The notes under the pieces: model-generated
The model's input: only the letters and a program-made list of their open reading frames with translations
Database searches by the model: none
Told to the model about the DNA's origin: nothing
Translations under genes and position numbers: made by a program
Assembly (NCBI GenBank): GCA_964347475.1
Contig: CAYFYY010000006.1
Location: 1 to 64,000 of the forward strand
DNA from: GCA-020356105 sp964347475
GTDB taxonomy: Bacteria; Pseudomonadota; Alphaproteobacteria; UBA8366; JADFVY01
Length of the DNA stretch: 64,000 nucleotides
Direction of reading: 5' to 3'
In this document: piece by piece, positions 26,462 through 36,279 of the stretch
How the letters are laid out: each line of letters opens with the position of its first letter
How positions within the stretch are numbered: the stretch's first letter is position 1

Positions 26462-27775
26462 TCACAGCAACATGGCGACCGGATTCTCGACGAAGCGCTT
26501 GAAAGCGGCGAGGAATTCCGCTCCAACGGCGCCGTCGACCACCCGGTGATCGACCGAGAGGGTGCAATTCATCACCGTGGCAACGGCGAGTGCGCCGTCC
26601 TTGACGATCGGCTGCTGTGTGCCAGCGCCGACCGCCAGGATGCAGCCTTGCGGCGGGTTGATGATGGCCGAGAACTCCTTGATACCGTACATCCCGAGGT
26701 TGGAGACGGAGAACGTGCCGCCCTGGTACTCTTCCGGCTTCAGCTTGCCCTCGCGGGCACGGCCAGCCAGATCCTTCATCTCGGCCGAGATTGCCGCCAG
26801 GCCCTTGCCCTCCGCTGCCCGGACGATCGGCGTGATGAGCCCAGATGGCGTCGCCACCGCGACCGAGATATCTGCGTGATCGTAAAACAGAATCCCCTCG
26901 TCGTCCCACGAGGCGTTGGCCGCCGGCACATGCATCAGTGCCGCGGCGGCGGCCTTGATGACGAAATCGTTGACCGAAACCTTGTGGTCGTTGTCCTCGT
27001 TGATGCGCTTGCGGGCCGCCAGCAGATCGTCGATCACGCATTCCATCGTGAGGTAGAAGTGCGGTACGGTCTGCTTCGACTCGCTCAGCCGTCGGGCGAT
27101 GGTCTTGCGCACATTGGTGTTCGGCTCGAGCCGGTATGACATGCCCAGCGCCTCTGCCATCTGGCGGGCACCGGGTCCGGCCGGTGCCGCCAGTGGACGC
27201 CGTCCGACGGGCTCGGCGGCAGGCGCCATGGCGCCAGGCGCACCCGACATCGCAGCCTCAACGTCGGCCCGGACGATGCGACCGTTCGGCCCGCTACCCC
27301 TCAATTGCGCGAGGTCCAGCCCCGCCTGTTGTGCCATCCGACGCGCCAGCGGGCTGGCGAATATCCGCGTGCCCTTGTCTGCGGGGCCCGATTGCGGGGC
27401 CGCCGCAGGCTGTGCAGCCGGGGTTGGCTGCTCGGCCGCCTTGGGCGTCGTTGCCGGCTCCGGTGCCGGCGCCGCCGCTGCGGGAGACGGCGCGTTCTCT
27501 TTTGCGTAGCCCTCCAACGCGGCGGCGTCTTCGCCCTCTTCCAATAGCAGGGCGATCGGCTGGTTCACGGCCACGCCCTCGGTCCCGTCGGGTACGAGGA
27601 TACGTCCCAGCACGCCCTCGTCGACCGCTTCGACTTCCATAGTCGCCTTGTCGGTCTCGATCTCGGCGATCACATCGCCCGCGGCGACCGCATCGCCCTC
27701 GTGCTTGAGCCATTTCGCGACGTTGCCTTCCGTCATGGTCGGCGACAGCGCCGGCATCAGGATCTCGATCGGCAT
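26462..27775 (-). CDS. pdhC: Pyruvate dehydrogenase E2, dihydrolipoamide acetyltransferase
   Basis: 437 residues from ATG 27775. One lipoyl domain (lipoyl-lysine K43 in ETDKATMEVEA), an Ala/Pro-rich swinging linker about 85-135, a peripheral-subunit-binding domain near 138-175 (IFASPLARRMAQQAGLDL) and the acetyltransferase core ending in DHRVVDGAVGAEF with the catalytic His. It transfers acetyl from E1 to CoA and forms the complex core. Starts 16 bases after pdhB. Its lipoyl domain is nearly the same as that of pdhB. Confidence 0.96.
   Translation of the reverse strand: MPIEILMPALSPTMTEGNVAKWLKHEGDAVAAGDVIAEIETDKATMEVEAVDEGVLGRILVPDGTEGVAVNQPIALLLEEGEDAAALEGYAKENAPSPAAAAPAPEPATTPKAAEQPTPAAQPAAAPQSGPADKGTRIFASPLARRMAQQAGLDLAQLRGSGPNGRIVRADVEAAMSGAPGAMAPAAEPVGRRPLAAPAGPGARQMAEALGMSYRLEPNTNVRKTIARRLSESKQTVPHFYLTMECVIDDLLAARKRINEDNDHKVSVNDFVIKAAAAALMHVPAANASWDDEGILFYDHADISVAVATPSGLITPIVRAAEGKGLAAISAEMKDLAGRAREGKLKPEEYQGGTFSVSNLGMYGIKEFSAIINPPQGCILAVGAGTQQPIVKDGALAVATVMNCTLSVDHRVVDGAVGAEFLAAFKRFVENPVAMLL
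27513..27775 (-). repeat. Lipoyl-domain coding repeat, copy in pdhC
   Basis: Partner of the pdhB copy at 28897-29159. The first 40 bases of both copies differ at only one or two sites. Confidence 0.7.
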
Positions 27776-27791
27776 TTCGTCCCCCTCCCCT

Positions 27792-29159
<1,368 letters not shown>

Positions 29160-29174
29160 CGTCTGACCTCTCCG

Positions 29175-30191
29175 TCACGCCTCAACGAGAACGTCGGTCC
29201 ACAGTTCCGACGGGTCCGGTTCGGGGCTTTCCTGGGCGAACGCCGCGGCGTCCGCGATGATGTCCTTGACCTCACGATCGATCTGTTTCAGCGCCGCCTC
29301 GTCGGCATGACCGCCCTCGATAATCCGCTCGCGCAAAAGATCGATCGGGTCGCGCTCGCTGCGAATTTTCTGGACCTCCTCCTTGGTCCGGTATTTCGCC
29401 GGATCGGACATCGAATGGCCGCGATACCGGTACGTCAGCGCCTCCAGGATGTATGGACCCTTGCCGGCGCGACAGTGGGCGATCGCCTTTTCCGCCGCAG
29501 CCTGCATCGCCGCGACGTCCATGCCGTCGACCGCGTCGCCGGGGATACCGTAGGCCTTGCCGCGCTGGCAGAGGTCGGTGCTCGCCGAAGCACGCTCGAC
29601 GGCGGTGCCCATGCCGTACTTGTTGTTTTCGATCACGTACAGGACGGGCAGTTTCCAGAGCGCGGCCATGTTGAACGACTCGTAGACCTGGCCCTGGTTG
29701 ACCGCCCCGTCACCAAAATATGTGGCGCAGATGTTGTCGGTGCCACGGTACTGGAAGGCGAAGGCGATACCGGTGCCAATCGGCACCTGTGCGGCGACGA
29801 TCCCATGCCCGCCATAGAAGTTCTTCTCGCGGCTGAACATATGCATCGACCCGCCCTTGCCTTTCGAGTAACCGCCGGCGCGGCCGGTCAGCTCAGCCAT
29901 GACACCGCGTGGCTCCATGCCGCAGGCCAGCATATGACCATGGTCGCGATAGCTCGTCACTACTGCGTCCTCCGGCCGGCACGCCGACTGGACTCCGACG
30001 ACCACCGCCTCCTGCCCGATGTAGAGATGGCAGAAGCCGCCGATCAGCCCCATACCGTAAAGTTGACCAGCCTTCTCCTCGAACCGGCGGATCAAGAGCA
30101 TGTCACGGTAGTATTTGAGAAGTTCCTCGCCGGCGGCGGGTGACGGCTGCGGTTTGCCCCGCGGCTTGCGCCTGGCAGTGGCCTTGGCCAT
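29175..30191 (-). CDS. pdhA: Pyruvate dehydrogenase E1 alpha
   Basis: 338 residues from ATG 30191 behind a strong GGGAGG; an upstream start nine codons earlier lacks one. The basic Ala/Lys/Arg-rich leader (about 25 residues) is common in this family. ThDP-binding motif runs from GDGAVNQGQ to IENNKYGMGT, and phosphorylation-loop-like YRGHSMSDPAKYR is present. First gene of the pdh cluster; the 287-base AT-rich gap upstream should hold its promoter. Confidence 0.95.
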   Translation of the reverse strand: MAKATARRKPRGKPQPSPAAGEELLKYYRDMLLIRRFEEKAGQLYGMGLIGGFCHLYIGQEAVVVGVQSACRPEDAVVTSYRDHGHMLACGMEPRGVMAELTGRAGGYSKGKGGSMHMFSREKNFYGGHGIVAAQVPIGTGIAFAFQYRGTDNICATYFGDGAVNQGQVYESFNMAALWKLPVLYVIENNKYGMGTAVERASASTDLCQRGKAYGIPGDAVDGMDVAAMQAAAEKAIAHCRAGKGPYILEALTYRYRGHSMSDPAKYRTKEEVQKIRSERDPIDLLRERIIEGGHADEAALKQIDREVKDIIADAAAFAQESPEPDPSELWTDVLVEA

Positions 30192-30478
30192 GCGATCCTC
30201 CCGGTCTGTTCTGGTCACGCACGCAGCAAGGTGCGATTGAGGGGCGCAACGTAGGTTTCCTTGAAAATTTTATCAAGTTCTTTGTAACTTATTGTTTTAA
30301 AATGACAATTATCTAATTAACCATATCTCGGTTCATCCACAAAACCAACCAGTTATTTTGCTCGGGCCAGCAGAAAGAGCGCCGGCACATCTGCCGGCGC
30401 CTCCCAGTTTTGACAAAGCCGGGTCTTGCGCGGCCGAATTTCAAAGACCGGCGGGCCGCGGCGCCGGTTACCGGCACA
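30192..30478. other. Intergenic gap between ftsB-like gene and pdhA
   Basis: 287 bases. About 30250-30360 is strongly AT-rich and is the likely pdhA promoter region, though I cannot fix -35/-10 boxes. 30379-30400 is a GC hairpin. No gene seen. Confidence 0.5.
30379..30400 (-). terminator. Hairpin after the ftsB-like gene
   Basis: GCGCCGGCA (30379-30387) and TGCCGGCGC (30392-30400) form a perfect 9-bp stem with a 4-base loop. Read on the minus strand it is followed by TCTTTCTG, a weak U tract. It lies 79 bases past the ftsB-like stop. Confidence 0.5.
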
Positions 30479-30802
30479 TCAGCGTTGCGCCTGTGGCATC
30501 TGGATCACGAAATCGTCTTCGTGCACAAGATTGAGTAACTGTCGGGCGCGTTCGTCGAGCACGTCGAGGTCAAGCGAACCGGGCCGCAATGCAGCGACGC
30601 GGCGCTCGATGGACAGGTGCACTTCTCGCGCATTGTCCCGCTCGGCGCGGGCCAGCTCGATCTGATGTCGGAGCGCAACATAGCTGCGCAGGCCGCGTTC
30701 GCCATCGACCGCGTGATAGGCAAAGTAGCCAATCACACCAATGCCCAGCAACGACGCAAGAATCTGCCGGGCCTGTCGGCGAAGCTCGCGGATTACAGCC
30801 AT
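30479..30802 (-). CDS. ftsB: FtsB/DivIC-like septum formation initiator
   Basis: 107 residues. A short basic N-terminus, one membrane helix about 15-32 (ILASLLGIGVIGYFAYHAV), then a coiled coil (LRHQIELARAERDNAREVHLSIERRVAAL) and a short tail, the layout of FtsB in the FtsQLB divisome complex. In alphaproteobacteria this gene sits beside eno and pdhA, as here, which is the main support. Sequence identity in this family is low, so assignment is by architecture and context. Confidence 0.8.
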   Translation of the reverse strand: MAVIRELRRQARQILASLLGIGVIGYFAYHAVDGERGLRSYVALRHQIELARAERDNAREVHLSIERRVAALRPGSLDLDVLDERARQLLNLVHEDDFVIQMPQAQR

Positions 30803-30916
30803 GCGATGAGAGAATCACACGGCCGAGTCGCACGTCAACGAAAAAAGAGTCTTTAATTACAATATGATTCCTTAGGCTGTATTGGTAGAGCGCCAAGACT
30901 CGTATTAGGCGATCTG

Positions 30917-32191
30917 TCAAGCCTTCACGACGGTTTTGCCCGCGAACACAGCGTCCACGCCCAGGATTTCTTCAATGCGGATCAGCTGGTTGTACTTCGC
31001 CAGTCGGTCCGACCGCGACAGCGAGCCTGTCTTGATCTGCCCGCAGTTGGTCGCCACCGCAAGATCGGCGATCGTCGCGTCCTCCGTCTCCCCCGAGCGG
31101 TGCGACATCACCGCCCGGAACCCCGCCTGTTGGGCGGTCTCGACGGTTTCCAGGGTCTCGCTCAGGGTGCCGATCTGGTTGACCTTGATGAGGATCGCGT
31201 TAGCCGCGCCTTTGCCGATCCCCTCGCGAAGGCGCGCTGTGTCGGTCACGAACAGATCGTCTCCGACCAGCTGGACCGTTGCCCCGAGTTCGCGCGTCAG
31301 GGCCTGCCAGCCCTCCCAGTCGTCCTCGGCCAAACCATCCTCGATCGACAGGATCGGGTACCTGGCCGCCAGGTCGGCGAGGTATTTGACCATTCCCGCG
31401 GCATCGAGGGTCGTGCCCTCGCCCGCCATGTGGTAGCGGCCATCGCGATAGTATTCAGTGGCGGCGCAGTCGAGCGCCAGCATGACGTCCTCGCCCGGCC
31501 GGCAGCCCGCAGCCTCGATCGCCTTCATGATGAACCCGAGGGCCTCATCGGCGGACGCGAGATTGGGGGCGAAGCCGCCTTCATCGCCGACATTCGTGTT
31601 GTGGCCCGCATCGCGCAGCGAGGTCCTCAGCGCATGGAAAATTTCCGCGCCGACGCGGACCGCCTCCGCCATCCCACCGGCGGCCACCGGCATGATCATG
31701 AATTCCTGGATGTCGATGGGATTGTCGGCATGCGCGCCGCCGTTGATGATGTTCATCATCGGCACCGGAAGGGTCCGCGCATGCGCGCCGCCGACATAGC
31801 GGTACAGCGGCAGCCCGGCATCCTCCGCCGCGGCCTTGGCGACGGCGAGGCTCACCCCGAGAATCGCATTGGCGCCGAGCCGCGCCTTGTTGGGCGTGCC
31901 GTCCAACTCCAGCATCATGCGGTCGATCGCGAGCTGGTCCTCGGCATCGAGACCCGACAGGACGTCGAAGATCTCGCCGTTCACGGCCGCGACCGCCTTC
32001 TGAACGCCCTTTCCGCCGTATCGCGTGCCGCCGTCGCGCAGTTCCAGCGCCTCATGGCTGCCGGTGGAGGCGCCCGACGGCACCGCCGCCCGGCCGAAGG
32101 CACCGCTTTCCAAGGCCACGTCGACTTCGACCGTTGGATTGCCACGACTGTCGAGAATTTCGCGGGCATGCACGTCAACAATTGCTGTCAT
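30917..32191 (-). CDS. eno: Enolase
   Basis: 424 residues from ATG 32191; the frame stays open far upstream through kdsA but without sense. Starts AIVDVHAREILDSRGNPTVE; magnesium ligands and catalytic residues are in the usual places: GDEGGFAPN, ALDCAATEYY, SIEDGLAEDDW, the catalytic Lys in ILIKVNQIGTL and SHRSGETED. It interconverts 2-phosphoglycerate and phosphoenolpyruvate, supplying PEP for the KdsA encoded 35 bases upstream. Confidence 0.97.
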   Translation of the reverse strand: MTAIVDVHAREILDSRGNPTVEVDVALESGAFGRAAVPSGASTGSHEALELRDGGTRYGGKGVQKAVAAVNGEIFDVLSGLDAEDQLAIDRMMLELDGTPNKARLGANAILGVSLAVAKAAAEDAGLPLYRYVGGAHARTLPVPMMNIINGGAHADNPIDIQEFMIMPVAAGGMAEAVRVGAEIFHALRTSLRDAGHNTNVGDEGGFAPNLASADEALGFIMKAIEAAGCRPGEDVMLALDCAATEYYRDGRYHMAGEGTTLDAAGMVKYLADLAARYPILSIEDGLAEDDWEGWQALTRELGATVQLVGDDLFVTDTARLREGIGKGAANAILIKVNQIGTLSETLETVETAQQAGFRAVMSHRSGETEDATIADLAVATNCGQIKTGSLSRSDRLAKYNQLIRIEEILGVDAVFAGKTVVKA

Positions 32192-32226
32192 GTCTGGATC
32201 CTTGCTGGCGGCCGATGGAGGCGGAG

Positions 32227-33069
32227 TTACCGAGATACCGGGTGCGCCTTGGCCAGTCGGTCGAAATCCATCAGTTGCTCCAGAATGCCGCGAAGCCGGT
32301 CGAGGCGAACCATGTTCGGCCCGTCCGACGGCGCGTTGTCGGGATCCTGGTGGACTTCCATGAACACCGCGGCGACGCCGATGGCAACGGCAGCGCGCGC
32401 CAGGACCGGCACGAATTCGCGTTGGCCGCCCGACGTCGCCCCCTGCCCGCCCGGCTGCTGCACCGAGTGCGTGGCGTCGAACACCACCGGGTGCCCGGTC
32501 TGCGCCATGATCGGCAGTGCTCGCATGTCGGACACCAAAGTGTTGTAGCCGAAACTGGCGCCGCGTTCGCACAGCATGACGTTGGGGTTCCCGGCCTCGG
32601 TAACCTTCTTGGCGACGTTCGCCATGTCCCAAGGCGCGAGAAACTGCCCCTTCTTCACGTTGATCGCCCGGCCGGTGGCCGCCGCGGCGACGAGCAGGTC
32701 GGTCTGGCGGCACAGGAACGCCGGAATCTGGAGCACATCGACGGCTTCCGCGACCCGTGCGCAGTGATCCGGCAGGTGCACATCGGTCAGCACCGGCAGG
32801 CCGCGAGCCTCCCTGATTTCGGCGAACACGGGAAGTGCCGCGTCCAGGCCGACGCCGCGCGGGCTGGATCCGGAGGTGCGATTGGCCTTGTCGTAGGAGG
32901 TCTTGTAGATCAGGCCGATCCCGAGATCGGCCGTGATGTCCTTGAGCGCCTGACTCATCTCCAGTGCATGCGCCCGGCTCTCCATGGCGCAGGGCCCGGC
33001 AATCAGCGTCAATGGCAGATCGTTGCCGATCCGCAGCCCGCCGACATCGATATGGTATGGCTTCGTCAT
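32227..33069 (-). CDS. kdsA: 3-deoxy-8-phosphooctulonate synthase
   Basis: 280 residues. TIM-barrel DAHP/KDO8P synthase: LIAGPCAMES near 22-31, KTSYDKANRTS, VLTDVHLPD, QIPAFLCRQTDLL and FDATHSVQQPGGQGATSGGQRE. It condenses PEP with arabinose 5-phosphate to KDO-8-phosphate for lipopolysaccharide. Presence supports a Gram-negative LPS-making host along with the lpx genes at the right end. Lies between pyrG and eno in the same orientation. Confidence 0.96.
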   Translation of the reverse strand: MTKPYHIDVGGLRIGNDLPLTLIAGPCAMESRAHALEMSQALKDITADLGIGLIYKTSYDKANRTSGSSPRGVGLDAALPVFAEIREARGLPVLTDVHLPDHCARVAEAVDVLQIPAFLCRQTDLLVAAAATGRAINVKKGQFLAPWDMANVAKKVTEAGNPNVMLCERGASFGYNTLVSDMRALPIMAQTGHPVVFDATHSVQQPGGQGATSGGQREFVPVLARAAVAIGVAAVFMEVHQDPDNAPSDGPNMVRLDRLRGILEQLMDFDRLAKAHPVSR

Positions 33070-33091
33070 GATCAGTCCCGCTCACACCCCG

Positions 33092-34732
33092 TCAGACCAG
33101 ACGCGACTGTTCGATTGCGGCCTGGATGAACGATGCAAACAACGGGTGCGGTTCGAAAGGTTTCGATTTCAGCTCGGGATGGAATTGCACGCCGACGAAC
33201 CAGGGGTGGTCGGTCAGCTCGATGATTTCCGGCAGCACGCCGTCGGGCGACATGCCCGAAAACACCATTCCCGCGTCTTCAAGCCTGTCACGATAGGCGA
33301 TGTTGACCTCGTAGCGGTGGCGATGCCGCTCACTGATGTCCTGCTGGTTGCTGTAAATGCCGGCCACCTTGGATCCGGGCTTCAGGCGGCACGGATAGGC
33401 GCCAAGCCGCATGGTGCCGCCGAGGTCGTCACTGCCGGTGCGCTGCTCGATCACATTGCCGCGCTTCCATTCGGTAAGCAGCCCGACCACGGGCTCCGCG
33501 CAAGGGCCGAACTCGGTCGATCCGGCTCCGGCAATTCCTCCAAGGTTTCGCGCCGCTTCGATCACAGCCATCTGCATCCCGAAGCAGATGCCGAAGAACG
33601 GAACGCGCCGCTCCCGCGCGAAGCGGACGGCCTCGACTTTGCCTTCCGCCCCGCGTTCGCCGAACCCGCCCGGCACGAGGATGCCGTTCACGCCCTCCAG
33701 CCGCAGCAATGTATCGGAATCGCTCTCGAATATCTCCGACTCGATCCAGTCCAGCTTGACGCGGACATTGTTGGCGATGCCGCCGTGGCCGAGCGCTTCG
33801 CTCAGCGACTTGTAGGCGTCGAGGAGGTTCGTGTACTTGCCGACAACGGCGATCGAGACCTCGCCTTCCGGCACCTGCACCCGCTGCACGACGTTGTGCC
33901 ATGCCGACAGGTCGACGTCTGCTTCGTGGCCCTTGTCCATACCGAACCGCTTCAGAACTTCGGTGTCGAATCCGGCCTCATGGTAATGGATCGGCACCTC
34001 GTAGATGGTGCCGACGTCCAGCGCCTCGATCACGCGCTCGGGCCTGACGTTGCAGAACAGAGCGAGCTTGCGTCGTGCATCCTCGGGAATCGGACGGTCC
34101 GAGCGGCAGAGGATGATGTCAGCCTGGACGCCGACGCTCAGCAGTTCCTTGACCGAGTGCTGCGTCGGCTTGGTCTTGATTTCGCCGGCTGCCGGGATAT
34201 AGGGCAGCAGCGTGAGATGTACGAACAGAACCCGATCCCGGCCCAGCTCGTTGCCCAGCTGACGAATCGCCTCGACGAAGGGCAGCCCCTCGATATCGCC
34301 GACGGTGCCGCCGATCTCGCACAGCACGAAATCCTCGTCGGTCAGGTCCGACGTTATGAACGACTTGATGGCGTCGGTAATGTGAGGGATGACCTGGACG
34401 GTGGCGCCCAGATATTCGCCCCGGCGCTCCTTGGCGATCACGTCGGAATAGATCCGACCCGTGGTCACATTGTCGCTCTGCCGCGCAGCGACTCCGGTAA
34501 ACCGCTCATAGTGCCCGAGGTCGAGGTCGGTCTCGGCCCCATCGTCGGTCACGTAGACCTCGCCGTGCTGGTACGGGCTCATCGTGCCAGGATCGACATT
34601 GAGATAGGGGTCGAGCTTGCGCAGGCGGACCTTGTAGCCGCGCGCCTGCAGAAGCGCGCCGAGAGCCGCAGATGCTATGCCTTTTCCCAGAGAGGAAACC
34701 ACGCCGCCGGTGATGAAGATAAACCGCGTCAT
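33092..34732 (-). CDS. pyrG: CTP synthase
   Basis: 546 residues from ATG 34732 (a start 11 codons upstream is rejected because the family begins MTRFIFITGGVVSSLGKG). Synthase domain about 1-265 with the P-loop-like GGVVSSLGKG and DPYLNVDPGTMSPYQHGEV; glutaminase domain with the nucleophile Cys in GICFGMQMA and the His/Glu pair in GVQFHPELKS. It aminates UTP to CTP using glutamine. secG-pyrG-kdsA-eno order is common in alphaproteobacteria. Confidence 0.97.
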   Translation of the reverse strand: MTRFIFITGGVVSSLGKGIASAALGALLQARGYKVRLRKLDPYLNVDPGTMSPYQHGEVYVTDDGAETDLDLGHYERFTGVAARQSDNVTTGRIYSDVIAKERRGEYLGATVQVIPHITDAIKSFITSDLTDEDFVLCEIGGTVGDIEGLPFVEAIRQLGNELGRDRVLFVHLTLLPYIPAAGEIKTKPTQHSVKELLSVGVQADIILCRSDRPIPEDARRKLALFCNVRPERVIEALDVGTIYEVPIHYHEAGFDTEVLKRFGMDKGHEADVDLSAWHNVVQRVQVPEGEVSIAVVGKYTNLLDAYKSLSEALGHGGIANNVRVKLDWIESEIFESDSDTLLRLEGVNGILVPGGFGERGAEGKVEAVRFARERRVPFFGICFGMQMAVIEAARNLGGIAGAGSTEFGPCAEPVVGLLTEWKRGNVIEQRTGSDDLGGTMRLGAYPCRLKPGSKVAGIYSNQQDISERHRHRYEVNIAYRDRLEDAGMVFSGMSPDGVLPEIIELTDHPWFVGVQFHPELKSKPFEPHPLFASFIQAAIEQSRLV

Positions 34733-34850
34733 GGACTTACGTTGTAGCCAAAGAGCGACCTGCACCCAAGCACGAATTGCACCGGGCCGGGACGGCTCCG
34801 TTCGATTGTTCCGTCCTTGCCATCCGCGGCATGTTCCTGGTCGGACGCCG

Positions 34851-35174
34851 CTACTGCGAGAGCGGGACGCCCGGCTGACCGGGCTGCTCCGGCTGTGCCG
34901 GCGCGGCAGGCACCGCCGGCGCCTCGTCCATGATGGAGCGAGGTTCCATGCGACTGGAGGCCATGATTGCCAGGGTCAGGCTGGTCACGAAGAACGCGAC
35001 CGCCAGAATCGCTGTCGTGCGGGTCAGAAGATTGGCGCTGCCGCGCACGCTGACGAGGCCGCCTCCCCCGCCGCCGCCGATCCCAAGGCCGCCGCCTTCA
35101 CTGCGCTGCAGCAGGACGACGATGATCAGCGAGAGGATCACCAGCAGGTGGATAACGAGAATGATGGCTTCCAT
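34851..35174 (-). CDS. secG: Preprotein translocase subunit SecG
   Basis: 107 residues with two membrane helices (about 4-22 and 55-74) joined by a Gly-rich cytoplasmic loop (GGGLGIGGGGGGG). LLQRSEGGGLG is the family mark. The C-terminal tail is rich in Ala, Pro and Gln, common in alphaproteobacterial SecG. SecG assists SecYE during protein export. Between tpiA and pyrG, both on the same strand. Confidence 0.93.
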   Translation of the reverse strand: MEAIILVIHLLVILSLIIVVLLQRSEGGGLGIGGGGGGGLVSVRGSANLLTRTTAILAVAFFVTSLTLAIMASSRMEPRSIMDEAPAVPAAPAQPEQPGQPGVPLSQ

Positions 35175-35323
35175 AAAACTTTCCGGGGCCAGCGGTTATA
35201 AGAAAGCGGGCGGAGCTTCTTGCCCGGTCCGGCCGCGCTCGCGGCTTATTTAGCGAGTCATGTGCCGGATTGCCAGCGCCATCTTTCGCTGCCGTACGCC
35301 GACTGGTGCGGAACCCACCGACG

Positions 35324-36073
35324 TCACGGGCGGCTCGCCGCGATCGCGAGGAAATCCCGTGCATTCAGGCTGGCCCCGCCGATCAGTCCACCGTCGACCC
35401 CATCGATCGCGAGCAGCGATTCGGCATTCGACGGCTTCATCGACCCGCCGTACAGAATTCGCATCCCATCCGCGACCGCAGCACCGAATCGCGCAGCGAT
35501 CTGGTCACGGATGTGCGTATGTACCTCGGCGACGTCGTCCGCGGTCGGCGTGCGACCAGTCCCGATCGCCCAGACCGGCTCGTACGCGATCACCGTGTTT
35601 TCGTCGGTGGCGGTGTCGGGCAGCGACAGCTCGATCTGGCTGCCGATCCGCGCCAGCGTTCGGCCGGCGTCCCGCTCGTCCAGGGTCTCGCCGACGCAGA
35701 CAATGGCGACCATCCCGGCGGCATGCGCCGACATGGTCTTGGCTCGAACCAAGGCATCGTCCTCGGCGTGATCGGCGCGGCGCTCGGAATGGCCAAGGAT
35801 GACATGACTGCAGCCCGCATCCGCGAGCATGGGCGCCGCGATATCGCCTGTGTGCGCGCCGGCCTCCGCGAAATGGCAGTCTTGGGCACCCAGCGCGACG
35901 GCACTGCCGGCAAGTGCCTCTGCGACCGGCGGGATCAGGACCGCCGGCGGGCAAACGAGCAAATCGCATCCCTGAACGGAACCGGCGGCGATGGCGCGAG
36001 CGAGAGAAACGGAGTCGGTCCGTAGTCCGTTCATTTTCCAGTTTCCGGCAATCAGCGGGATGCGGCTGGCCAT
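35324..36073 (-). CDS. tpiA: Triosephosphate isomerase
   Basis: 249 residues. Catalytic residues are N11 and K13 in GNWKMN, H95 in VILGHSERR and E165 in AYEPVWAIGTG; the phosphate-gripping loop 6 follows E165 directly. It interconverts dihydroxyacetone phosphate and glyceraldehyde 3-phosphate. Divergent from ppiD across a 206-base gap, and 149 bases upstream of secG. Confidence 0.97.
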   Translation of the reverse strand: MASRIPLIAGNWKMNGLRTDSVSLARAIAAGSVQGCDLLVCPPAVLIPPVAEALAGSAVALGAQDCHFAEAGAHTGDIAAPMLADAGCSHVILGHSERRADHAEDDALVRAKTMSAHAAGMVAIVCVGETLDERDAGRTLARIGSQIELSLPDTATDENTVIAYEPVWAIGTGRTPTADDVAEVHTHIRDQIAARFGAAVADGMRILYGGSMKPSNAESLLAIDGVDGGLIGGASLNARDFLAIAASRP

Positions 36074-36279
36074 GCCTGTGCTCCTTCCTCGGTTCGCGAC
36101 ATCGCGTCGGTGTACCGGCGCCGCACCTGCCTTAACATGCGGTCAGTCGCTTGGCCATATCGGCGGGCATTTCGCTGGCGGATTGCCTGTTGCGATGCGC
36201 ACCCGTGCGCCTCTATGATGCCGCGCCGCGCCGGCCGCGCGTATTTTTGAGATGATCACCGCTATCACCGGGTCCGCCC

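Noticed and set aside
30882..30892. TTGGTAGAGCG, like a tRNA D-arm
   Set aside because: No acceptor stem, anticodon arm or T-arm can be folded around it.
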